A stretch of DNA of 64,000 bases from Verrucomicrobiaceae bacterium (GTDB lineage: Bacteria > Verrucomicrobiota > Verrucomicrobiia > Verrucomicrobiales > Verrucomicrobiaceae). The DNA is taken from assembly GCA_947458455.1 (NCBI GenBank), contig CANGYJ010000011.1:119805-183804 (forward strand), written 5' to 3'. Positions 1-7,249 of this stretch are shown here, piece after piece; the first letter of the stretch is position 1; every line of letters starts with the position of its first letter. The notes under the pieces were generated by a model. That model did no database searches. It was not told where the DNA came from and worked only from the letters and a program-made list of their open reading frames with translations. A program made the position numbers and the translations under genes.

Positions 1-2533
1 GGGCAAGGATGGATCCTTCGATGGTCACATTGGCACCGTGCAGCTTCACCGAGCCGGCAGCGGTGGTTCGCAAGGTGGTTCCAAATGGCACGGTGATATC
101 ACCATCCACATTGACCACGCTCAACGAGCTGAAGCCCTGCGTGGAAGTCAGCGCTGGGGTGAGGATGACGGAGTCTTTGCGGTCTTGGCGTAGTGCCAGC
201 GGAATGCCGGCTCCATCAAGCTCAAAAGGCGCTGCCGCAGTCAGGCCCGCCGCACCGTCCCGGATGGTGACCGCGGGTGGAGTCGGGGAGAAAAACGGCA
301 GGACCAAGGGGGAGCGCACTGCCTGCTGAGCTTGCCAGGAGAGAGAGAGGGAGCTGGTCTGTGGGGCTAGACCGAGCTGCTGGGGGCCGATGACCGTGCC
401 GCCACTCAGCGTGCCATCCAGCGCCATGGAAGGTGCCATGATGGAAATACTACCTCCATTCCCGCCCATGACGTGAGCGGCCTCTGAGCGCGTGTTACCG
501 CTAAAAACACCGGAATTGGTCGTGGTGGTTCCCCAACGCGGATCGGTGCTACTGTTGCTGCCCGTGTAGATACCGTCATATACGACCGAAGGATCGGCTC
601 GGGCGATGTCCACTGGCTTGCCATTGGCTCCCAGGAGTGTCGTGCTGACTTCGGCCGCAGCAAACTCTTGGTAGCCGCCGCTCACATTGACGCCCGCGCC
701 CTCCTGCATCACCACGGACTCGCCCGCTTGAATGGAGACTTGGCCACCCGATACGGTGAGCTGACCCACGTTACGCTCGATCACGCCGAGGTAGCCGCTC
801 AAATTTGCCAGCGGCGTGCCATACCAAGTGGAACCATCGGCGCGGGTGCCACTTTCCCGCATGTCCACGCGCACCGTCTGTCCCCGGAGATTGCTGTTGC
901 GCTGCAAAGGCGTATCTGCCAGCTCCGCCGCACGGAGTCCCACATCAAGAATGTATTGCTCCACGCTCGCGGCGATACCCGCCGAGCCAGCCACGTTCAC
1001 TACCGCGCCTCGGTCCAGATACACCTGGCCGCCTGCCAGCACGAAATCCTGAAGGGTCTCGATAGACGGCACCACATCCCAGATACCCGCGCTCAAGGCC
1101 ACTTTGCCACCGGGTGCATAGACGACGGAACCGGCACCGAGATGCACCGCGAGTCCGCGCATGTTCACCTGCGATTTGAGGGCCAGCTCCGTGCCGACGA
1201 CCTTGAGGCTGCTGTTATACTCCGGCAGTACCTGGATCACGGAATCTGCGGCCGTTCGCACGACGCCCGTTGAAACGCCCGTGCCGCTTTGATAGACGAA
1301 CGGTCCTCCAGACCGCGGCTCCGCCGGATTGTAGAACGTGTTGGAAACCGCGTTGTAATCGGCCAGCAGATCCACCCGGCCGTTCAGCGCGGCCGAGGTG
1401 GTGCTGTGAATGAATCCGTTTTGGTTTACATTTTTGCCCGCGACGACCACGCTGCCTCGCTCGGAGGCGATGAAACCGTTGTTCGTGGCCGTGCCGCCAT
1501 AGGCACCCACCTTGCCGACATAGACATCCAGGCCGCGCAGGCTCGGATCATCGCTGCTGTGGGCATCGTAACCGACCTCCATGCCTGCGGCCAGGATCGT
1601 CTGGCCGTCTGGCGTGGAGATGCTGCCGTTGTTGGTGACGTTTGGGCCGATGAGTGCCACGCGACCGCCCACATTGGCGGAACTGGTAGGCGCGGTGATC
1701 TGCGCTCCGCGCTGCACCGTGACGTTGCCGATCTTGCCGTACGCCGTCGCAGTGACGGGAACGTCCGGTGAGGAAAAGAGGAACTCGGAGTCTGGGTTGT
1801 TGAGCAGGCCGTTGGTGACGAGCGTCTGGTTGATGGGCAAAGCGGAGGCAGTGAGGGAGCCGGTGTTCACCTCGCTGGCACCGCCGAAGATGATGCCGTT
1901 TTGATTGATCAAATACACCTGGCCCTGAGCTTCGATACTGCCGAGGATCTGCGAGGGATTGCCACTGGGATCGGTGATGCGGTTGAAGGCGATCCAGCTT
2001 GCGGCATTGGAGCCGCCCGCACTTTGATCGAATTTAACGGTGGTCTGGCGACCGACGTTGAAGGTGTTCCACTCCAGCATGGCCTGCTGCTGCGTCTGCT
2101 GGATGTTCACGATGGCACGGGCGTTTTCCATCGACTGCGTGGGATTGTTTGCACCACTGGAGCTGTTGAAATCCAGGCCGCCGACTCCGAGGCCATCGGG
2201 CACATCGGGTAGCGTCATGCCGGGGAAATTGGGATTCGCTCCCGCATTGTTCATCGTGGCGGCGGCGGCACGGGCGGCATCCTGCATGTTCTGCACCGCA
2301 TCGAGGGCCAAGGTGTTGCGCGTGAGCATGTCCTGCGCGGCGGCTCGTGCATGGGAGGCAGCGGCGGCGGCATTCACGCTGTTGGCATTGGCGGCGCTGG
2401 CATCCGCAGGTACACCCGCAGCACCTCCTGCGCCGCCAAGCGTGTTTCGAGTGAGCATATCCGCCATCACAGCCTGCGGTGGCAGGATGATGAGGAGGAT
2501 CATGAAGTGGGCGATGATGCGTTTGGCGATCAT
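1..2533 (-). CDS. TpsA-type filamentous haemagglutinin exoprotein, 3' end outside window
   Basis: This is the secreted partner of a two-partner secretion system, open from its start to the window edge (844 codons visible, no stop). It begins with a hydrophobic signal peptide (MIAKRIIAHF then LLIILPPQAVMA, cleavage likely before D). A low-complexity Ala/Asn-rich linker follows, then a TPS secretion domain at about residues 140-270 with the family landmarks EWNTFNVG, FNRITDP, GQVYLINQNGIIFGG and NTGSLTAS. The usual NPNG turn is NQNG here. The remainder consists of beta-helix style repeats (NNGSIST, NNGFIAS, GGQVSIQAGE). It is the last gene of the operon, 18 nt after the ppiC-like gene, and its transporter is encoded upstream at 9.1-10.8 kb. 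The family role (surface-displayed or released beta-helical adhesin or effector) is known; the substrate of this one is not. Confidence 0.85.
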   Translation of the reverse strand, partial: MIAKRIIAHFMILLIILPPQAVMADMLTRNTLGGAGGAAGVPADASAANANSVNAAAAASHARAAAQDMLTRNTLALDAVQNMQDAARAAAATMNNAGANPNFPGMTLPDVPDGLGVGGLDFNSSSGANNPTQSMENARAIVNIQQTQQQAMLEWNTFNVGRQTTVKFDQSAGGSNAASWIAFNRITDPSGNPSQILGSIEAQGQVYLINQNGIIFGGASEVNTGSLTASALPINQTLVTNGLLNNPDSEFLFSSPDVPVTATAYGKIGNVTVQRGAQITAPTSSANVGGRVALIGPNVTNNGSISTPDGQTILAAGMEVGYDAHSSDDPSLRGLDVYVGKVGAYGGTATNNGFIASERGSVVVAGKNVNQNGFIHSTTSAALNGRVDLLADYNAVSNTFYNPAEPRSGGPFVYQSGTGVSTGVVRTAADSVIQVLPEYNSSLKVVGTELALKSQVNMRGLAVHLGAGSVVYAPGGKVALSAGIWDVVPSIETLQDFVLAGGQVYLDRGAVVNVAGSAGIAASVEQYILDVGLRAAELADTPLQRNSNLRGQTVRVDMRESGTRADGSTWYGTPLANLSGYLGVIERNVGQLTVSGGQVSIQAGESVVMQEGAGVNVSGGYQEFAAAEVSTTLLGANGKPVDIARADPSVVYDGIYTGSNSSTDPRWGTTTTNSGVFSGNTRSEAAHVMGGNGGSISIMAPSMALDGTLSGGTVIGPQQLGLAPQTSSLSLSWQAQQAVRSPLVLPFFSPTPPAVTIRDGAAGLTAAAPFELDGAGIPLALRQDRKDSVILTPALTSTQGFSSLSVVNVDGDITVPFGTTLRTTAAGSVKLHGANVTIEGSILA

Positions 2534-2551
2534 GAAAGGGGGGGGAAAGGG

Positions 2552-3415
2552 TTAGGGGCGGGCTAGCTTTGACAGCGCGACCCCATCCAAAGCGACAGGG
2601 TGATTGCGCAACATTTCCGTCACATAAGCCTGCATGTTGGCACGCGCCTTTTCAGCACGGAGCCGGAGCGTGAGAGGCTCACGCACCTGCTCCAGGAAGG
2701 GGGTATGTGCTTCGCGAACGTCGAGTACCTTGAGGATATGCCAGCCATCACCCAGCTTTAGCGGCTCGGAAATGACGTTGAGGGCTAGTTTGGGCAGGCG
2801 GGCGAGGATTTCGGGTTGAATCTGGGCTTCGGTGAGCCAACCGATGTCTCCATCCCGTTTGGCGCTGGATTGATGCTCGCTCATTTCACGAGCGATTTGA
2901 GCAAACGACGCGGGATCAGCCTTCAAACGAGCCTTCACGGCCTCCAGGCGGTCTTCACTGACAAAAATCTGCGCGAGGTGAAATGACTTTGACTGCGTGA
3001 GTGAGGGCTTGGCGGCCTCGTAAGCAGCTTTCAGCTCGTTTTCGCTCGGAAATGACGCGGGCGGCTGGCTGAGCTTTTTGAGGTAACTATCCGCAATGGC
3101 AGCCTCACGAGTGTTTTGAATCAGTTTTTGTGTTCCGGGCTCTTTATCCCACTTTTTCGCTAGAGCTTCTTTCAGCACGAGACGCTGCAGAAGCATGGCT
3201 TCGGCTAATTTCCGCAACGAGGCGGCATCGAGCGTGCCGGGGTTCTCGATCTCGGAGGCGTGCAGTTCGATCTCGCCGATGCGGGCGATGACGTCGCCAC
3301 AAAATGATGAATGAGGAAGGACGAATGAAGCAACAATGACGAAACCCCAATGGCGAAGCCCTTGGGCATTCGGCATTCGGGCTTCATTCGTCATTCTGGA
3401 TTCGTCATTCGTCAT
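2552..3415 (-). CDS. PpiC/SurA-like peptidyl-prolyl isomerase, foldase of the secretion operon
   Basis: A parvulin-type periplasmic foldase of 287 aa. An N-terminal SurA/PrsA-like helical region (about residues 45-120) precedes a rotamase domain (about 135-235) with FHLAQIFVS, FAQIAREMSEHQS, GDIGWLTE and GDGWHILKVLDVREA. The only in-frame ATG codons upstream of the conserved part lie inside a dispersed palindromic repeat, so the first ~40 residues (MTNDESRMTNEARMPNAQG and a hydrophobic stretch GFVIVASFVLPHSSF) are repeat-derived and may act as the export signal. The start overlaps the stop of the preceding gene by 4 nt (ATGA), which suggests coupling. The position directly before tpsA suggests that it chaperones the exoprotein or the outer-membrane proteins of this locus. 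Which of the three early ATGs is used is unresolved. Confidence 0.8.
   Translation of the reverse strand: MTNDESRMTNEARMPNAQGLRHWGFVIVASFVLPHSSFCGDVIARIGEIELHASEIENPGTLDAASLRKLAEAMLLQRLVLKEALAKKWDKEPGTQKLIQNTREAAIADSYLKKLSQPPASFPSENELKAAYEAAKPSLTQSKSFHLAQIFVSEDRLEAVKARLKADPASFAQIAREMSEHQSSAKRDGDIGWLTEAQIQPEILARLPKLALNVISEPLKLGDGWHILKVLDVREAHTPFLEQVREPLTLRLRAEKARANMQAYVTEMLRNHPVALDGVALSKLARP
3302..3415. repeat. Dispersed imperfect palindrome (GAATGACGAATGAC family) forming the 5' end of the ppiC-like gene
   Basis: One arm reads ATTCGTCATTCGTCATT at its outer end and TTCATTCGTCATT further in; the other arm carries the complementary pattern AATGATGAATGAGGAAGGAC. A small central hairpin lies around CCCAAGGGC. 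The segment is rich in GAATGA/TCATTC units unlike the surrounding G+C-rich code. I recognise this unit as a common dispersed repeat of PVC-group genomes from memory, not from a search. Here it is translated on the minus strand. Confidence 0.7.
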
Positions 3416-4131
3416 TGTTTCTTGGGTGCTTCGACACGGGCGGCTTCCTCTTTGGAGACCGGTTTGCTCGCGGTGACGGCGGTTGCGTCGGGTGTCTTCG
3501 GGGCATCGGCGGGTTGAATCTTGCCGTCCTGGAGCTTGTCACCGAAGTCCTGGAGGTAGTTCTCCAGCTTCACACGCATGCTTTTGGTGAAGGGTTCACG
3601 AGCGGCGATGGCGGTGCCGAGGCCGAAGCCTTCATACTTGGCGAGGATCTCATTTCCGATGTTGTAGAGATCGAGGTTCTTGCGGTTGGCCTCGGCTACC
3701 TTTCGCTCGGCCAGGATGGCACGGGCGGCATGCTCGGCACGCTGCGCATCAATCTTCTTGGCGGCATCGACGATTTGGGCGTGGCCTTTTTTCCACGCGG
3801 CGAGGGATTCCTGAAGGCGGACGATCTCGGCGGCCTGCTGGGCGGCCTTGTCTTGGAGGTCAGCGATGGCTTTGGAGTCCGTCTCCTTCTGGAGATTGCT
3901 CTCTTTAACGAGTTTTTTGAGGTTCGAATCGAGGCTGGAGGCTTTTTCCTCCAGCGTGACTTTCTCGGCAGCGAGAGCGGCACGATCCGCCTCCGTCTTT
4001 TGCTGCTGGAGCATGACGGTGCGGAGTTGTTCACGCATGCGTTTGAGCGCTGCCATGGCCGGATCGACTTCTTCGACGGCAAAGACCGGGCTGACGGCAA
4101 GAATGAGGAACAGGGCGAGGGATTTTTTCAT
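3412..4131 (-). CDS. Secreted coiled-coil protein of the secretion operon
   Basis: A 239-aa protein with a clean signal peptide (MKKSLALFLILAVSPVFA, cleavage before VEEVDP). Residues about 25-150 form a long Ala/Glu/Lys/Gln-rich coiled coil with heptad-like spacing (LAAEKVTLEEKASSLDSNL, IADLQDKAAQQAAEIVRLQ). A short more globular segment follows (LYNIGNEILAKYEGFGLG), and the C-terminus is Pro/Ala/Lys-rich. It is therefore probably a periplasmic spacer or scaffold. It lies 3 nt after the porin gene and overlaps the ppiC-like gene by 4 nt, so co-translation is likely. I do not recognise a named family. A role bridging the TonB motor and the outer-membrane components is inference only. Confidence 0.75.
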   Translation of the reverse strand: MKKSLALFLILAVSPVFAVEEVDPAMAALKRMREQLRTVMLQQQKTEADRAALAAEKVTLEEKASSLDSNLKKLVKESNLQKETDSKAIADLQDKAAQQAAEIVRLQESLAAWKKGHAQIVDAAKKIDAQRAEHAARAILAERKVAEANRKNLDLYNIGNEILAKYEGFGLGTAIAAREPFTKSMRVKLENYLQDFGDKLQDGKIQPADAPKTPDATAVTASKPVSKEEAARVEAPKKQ

Positions 4132-4134
4132 GAT

Positions 4135-6135
4135 TTAGAAGCGGGAAAGGAACTCAATGAGGAAGACATCCGTCTGGAGCGGCGGGCCGGCGATCTGGTT
4201 GGCGCTCATGTAGGCAAGGCGTGTCCAGGTGCGCTTGGAGAGGGCGTAGAGTCCCTGGATGGTGTAGCCTTCCATGTTGCTGCCGCCGTTGCCGAAGCGG
4301 GATTCGGTGAAACCATCGACGACGGCATCAGACTCCACATGGCGGTAGCCGATGTTGAGGGCCCAGTCACCACGTTTGTCGAAGAGGGCCACGGGCTTGC
4401 CGAAGTTCATGCCGATGTACCAAGCGAGATCACCGCCATCCCAGGCACCGGCTCCACCTGCACGATTGTTCACCACGGGATCAAGGCGGGCGAAGTCATT
4501 CATCGCGGCACGGTCGAGACCGAAGTTCTTCACGACGTCGGCCATCAACGAGACCTGCATCGGCTCCCAATGGTTAAAGTCTACGCGGCCGTTCCAGGCG
4601 AGCTGGCGGAACTTGGTGGCGAGGCCGAAGTATTGGAACTGGTTGATGGTGCCGCCGAGGTTACCACCAGGTGCCGCGCCCGGTGTGGCTGTGATGTTGC
4701 GGATGGGGCGGTAAGTGTTGCCCTTCTGTGCGAAGAGTGGACGGCTGTCATCGGTGTCTCCCGCGTCATTGGCGGAGGCGGGCACGAAGGGGCTGGAGAA
4801 GCGCCCTTCGATGCTTTCCCAGTGGTAGTAGGCGATGCCGGATTTCACTTCGATGTCATCCGTGATCTTGAACTGCACGCCAAACTGAGCGGCGAGGAGA
4901 TACTTGTCATTGCTGGTGGCTTTTGAGGTGCTGTTGTCCGGTGAGTTGAGTGCGGTGTTGAAGACCGGGAAGGCTCCTGCGGTGAAGAAGGAACTCAGAT
5001 CCTGATTCCATGAGTTGGTGACGGAGAAAGCGATGCCATCAAGGTTCACGTCCTCGTCCCACATGATCTGGCTATTGTTGAAGAACGGATTCTGGAAACG
5101 TCCGAGCTCGACCATGAGATGAGAGTGAGTCGTGAGATCGGCCTCATATTTCATGAAGGCGCGGTCGAGCCACATCTCATACTTCGAGAAATTGCCGCCC
5201 TGCGTGTTGCCATTGGTGGAGCCGAGCGTCTGGTTCGTGGAGACAGGCGAGTTGTTCCCGCCGCTGGCAAGGCGAATGCCTGCGGTGAAGCCGTCCTCCA
5301 GATCGACGTCAAAGCCCAGGCGCAGCCGCAGGCGGGTGCGGTCACGGTTGCGATCCACATTGAGCTGCGGTGGCAAGGTGCCAGCAGCGTTGGTGAGATC
5401 AAACGGAGCGCCGGTGTTGATGGCGTTGAAGTTCGGGAACGCGCCGGTGAGGTTGTCATTGCCGGCGGGATACATGAGCATCTCCTGGCGCATGCGCATA
5501 TCGCCAAACATCTTGATGCGCTGTGCCCATTCAAGACGTCGGTCGGTGGTGGGGGAGGACCAGCCCTCGGTGCGGGCCTGGGAGAGCACTTCACTGCGAA
5601 TCTGCGTGCGGATTTCTTCTTTGACGGCCTCCGGGATGTAGGTGACGCGGACTTCTTCCTGATCGGGGGCGAGTGGTGGTAAGGCCGATTGCGCGGCCAC
5701 GGCGGCTTGCGTTTCGGCGAGGGTCTGTGCTTGGGCTTGAGCCATCTGAGCTTCTTGCTCGGCGCTCTTCACGAGGTCAGCGGCATCGGCTTTGGTCAAG
5801 GCACCGCGTTCGACGAGCTTGTTGATGAGGTTGACGACGACGCTTTCCGTCGCGGTGGCCTGTGGGCGGGATTGGATGGCACCGGGCTCGGGCAGCAGGG
5901 AGATCGGTGGTGGGAGATCGGCACCGGTGCTGGCGGGAGGCGGAGCTGGAGCCGGAGTCGGAACAGGAGGCGGAGCAGCCGGGGCACCTTCCTTCATCTG
6001 AGGGGCGGCCGTTTTCGCGGGCGTGACCTCGGCGAGGAGAGGGAAGGGGAGATCGGGTTCCTTCAATTCAGGCACCTGGGCCACCACGGGCAGTGCGAGG
6101 AGGAAGAGAAGGGAGGAGCGACGGAGGATGAGCAT
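4135..6135 (-). CDS. Putative outer-membrane porin with periplasmic helical N-terminus
   Basis: A 666-aa protein with a signal peptide (MLILRRSSLLFLLALPVVA). A Pro/Ala-rich linker (about 20-85) is followed by a helical segment (SVVVNLINKLVERGALTKAD, then a Gln/Ala-rich coiled coil to about 150). The rest is a beta-barrel with alternating aromatic and hydrophobic strands (TRLRLRLGFDVDLEDGFTAG, FMKYEADLTTHSHLMVELGR, WALNIGYRHVESDAVVDGF) and a terminal Phe (FLIEFLSRF), typical of outer-membrane barrels. The layout matches the putative-porin family often linked to ExbB/ExbD/TonB genes. It sits 24 nt after the TonB-like gene. It could be the outer-membrane client of the motor or a passive pore; the sequence does not say which. 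Confidence 0.85.
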   Translation of the reverse strand: MLILRRSSLLFLLALPVVAQVPELKEPDLPFPLLAEVTPAKTAAPQMKEGAPAAPPPVPTPAPAPPPASTGADLPPPISLLPEPGAIQSRPQATATESVVVNLINKLVERGALTKADAADLVKSAEQEAQMAQAQAQTLAETQAAVAAQSALPPLAPDQEEVRVTYIPEAVKEEIRTQIRSEVLSQARTEGWSSPTTDRRLEWAQRIKMFGDMRMRQEMLMYPAGNDNLTGAFPNFNAINTGAPFDLTNAAGTLPPQLNVDRNRDRTRLRLRLGFDVDLEDGFTAGIRLASGGNNSPVSTNQTLGSTNGNTQGGNFSKYEMWLDRAFMKYEADLTTHSHLMVELGRFQNPFFNNSQIMWDEDVNLDGIAFSVTNSWNQDLSSFFTAGAFPVFNTALNSPDNSTSKATSNDKYLLAAQFGVQFKITDDIEVKSGIAYYHWESIEGRFSSPFVPASANDAGDTDDSRPLFAQKGNTYRPIRNITATPGAAPGGNLGGTINQFQYFGLATKFRQLAWNGRVDFNHWEPMQVSLMADVVKNFGLDRAAMNDFARLDPVVNNRAGGAGAWDGGDLAWYIGMNFGKPVALFDKRGDWALNIGYRHVESDAVVDGFTESRFGNGGSNMEGYTIQGLYALSKRTWTRLAYMSANQIAGPPLQTDVFLIEFLSRF

Positions 6136-6159
6136 GAGAAAAAGGGGGGCGGGCAGTGT

Positions 6160-6828
6160 TTAGCGGCCGTTGAAGCGCATGATGACGGGCATGGGGGTGC
6201 CGGGAGGGGCGGGTTCGAGCACCTGGCCCACGAGGGCGCGGTTTTTGAGCATGTCGTCATGCTCGGAATTGCCGGTGGAGCCATTGAGGACGACGCGGGT
6301 GATGCGGCCGGAGTCATCCAGCCACACGCGAAAGGGTACGCTGCCCTTGGCAAACTTCAGCCCGGCATGACGCGAGAGGATTTCCTGCACGCCACGGCCA
6401 AATTTACCCTGCCAGCGGCCACGCTCGGAGTAGGCGCGGCCATTGCCGGTGCCACCGATGCCGGTGCCACCAATACCGCCACCGAGACCGAGGCCACTGC
6501 CATCACCACCGGCGATGGCGGTGCCGATGGGTTCATCCGCAGGTTTGTCGGCCGGCTTGTCCTGAGCATCGGGTGGTGGTTCTTCTTCCGCAGCCATCTC
6601 CTCTTCTTCTACTTCTTTTTCCTCAGGCGGAGGTTCTTCTTTCGGAGGTGGAGGTGGGGGCGGCGGCGGTGGCGGTGGCACGAAGACGTCCACCATGACC
6701 ATGTTCGACTTCTTCTTCGAATGTCCTTTGTCATCCTTACAGGAGATCAGGGCGCAGACGAGCATCGCCAGCACCAAATGCATAGGCAAGCGGCGTAGAT
6801 CGCAGATTTGGCGTGGGTAAGATTTCAT
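6160..6828 (-). CDS. TonB-like energy transducer with a possible lipobox
   Basis: A 222-aa TonB-type protein. The start chosen (MKSYPRQ) lies 13 nt after exbD; a longer in-frame reading would overlap exbD in another frame. The hydrophobic N-terminal segment (about 16-30, MHLVLAMLVCALISC) ends in a lipobox-like LISC followed by KDD. A run of 12 prolines comes next, then Glu/Pro/Lys-rich and Gly-rich spacers to about residue 130. The C-terminal TonB-type domain (about 135-222) includes GRGVQEILSRHAG, VPFRVWLDDSGRITRVVL and PVIMRFNGR. TonB normally spans the inner membrane, contacts ExbB/ExbD and carries proton-motive energy to outer-membrane proteins. If LISC is processed, this one would be lipid-anchored instead. 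Confidence 0.82.
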   Translation of the reverse strand: MKSYPRQICDLRRLPMHLVLAMLVCALISCKDDKGHSKKKSNMVMVDVFVPPPPPPPPPPPPKEEPPPEEKEVEEEEMAAEEEPPPDAQDKPADKPADEPIGTAIAGGDGSGLGLGGGIGGTGIGGTGNGRAYSERGRWQGKFGRGVQEILSRHAGLKFAKGSVPFRVWLDDSGRITRVVLNGSTGNSEHDDMLKNRALVGQVLEPAPPGTPMPVIMRFNGR

Positions 6829-6841
6829 GGAGAAGAAGCGG

Positions 6842-7243
6842 TTATTTTTTCGCCTGGGTGGCGAGGCCGATCTGCGTGAGGCCAAGGCGGCCGACGACGT
6901 TGAGGACATCCATGATGCCTTGGTATTGCGAGGCGCTGTCCCCACGAATGACGACGGGGAATTCGGGCGTGGAGGATTTGAGCGCCTCCAGCTTGGAGGA
7001 GAGCTCGTCGAGGGTGACGGGTAGGGTGTTGAGGAAGACTTTGCCTTCATTGTTCACCGTGATGGCTTGCATCTTCGGGCCTTCGATGGGCTTCGAGCTG
7101 GCCGGGCCGCCGCGTGGGAGGTTCACCTTGACGCCCTGCACCCCAGCCGTGGTCATGATGATGAAGATCAGCAGCAGCACGAGGTAGAGGTCCACCATCG
7201 GGGTGACGTTGATATCGTCGTAGCTCTTGTTGTCGGCGTCCAT
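6842..7243 (-). CDS. exbD: ExbD/TolR biopolymer transport protein
   Basis: A 133-aa inner-membrane motor subunit. A short cytoplasmic N-terminus with INVTPMVDLYLVLLLIF leads into a single transmembrane helix (about 17-37) carrying the conserved membrane Asp (D18) that takes part in proton movement. A periplasmic domain follows (AITVNNEGKVFLNTLPVTLD, VVIRGDSASQYQGIMDVLN). Length and motifs are standard for the family. The gene starts 6 nt after exbB and ends 13 nt before the TonB-like gene, which gives the canonical ExbB-ExbD-TonB order. Confidence 0.95.
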   Translation of the reverse strand: MDADNKSYDDINVTPMVDLYLVLLLIFIIMTTAGVQGVKVNLPRGGPASSKPIEGPKMQAITVNNEGKVFLNTLPVTLDELSSKLEALKSSTPEFPVVIRGDSASQYQGIMDVLNVVGRLGLTQIGLATQAKK

Positions 7244-7249
7244 GGTGGT

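Noticed and set aside
9..2566. A series of open frames on the plus strand in the first 2.5 kb
   Set aside because: They have no recognisable domains and are antisense to a continuous minus-strand frame with a clear signal peptide, TPS domain and beta-helix repeats.
3415..4926. A 503-codon plus-strand open frame opposite the coiled-coil and porin genes
   Set aside because: It is the antisense shadow of two genes that have signal peptides and family motifs; its translation is Gly/Leu/Asp-rich without any domain.
6829..7050. Longer N-terminus for the TonB-like gene
   Set aside because: It would overlap exbD in another frame and lacks conserved sequence; the MKSYPRQ start is followed directly by the hydrophobic segment.
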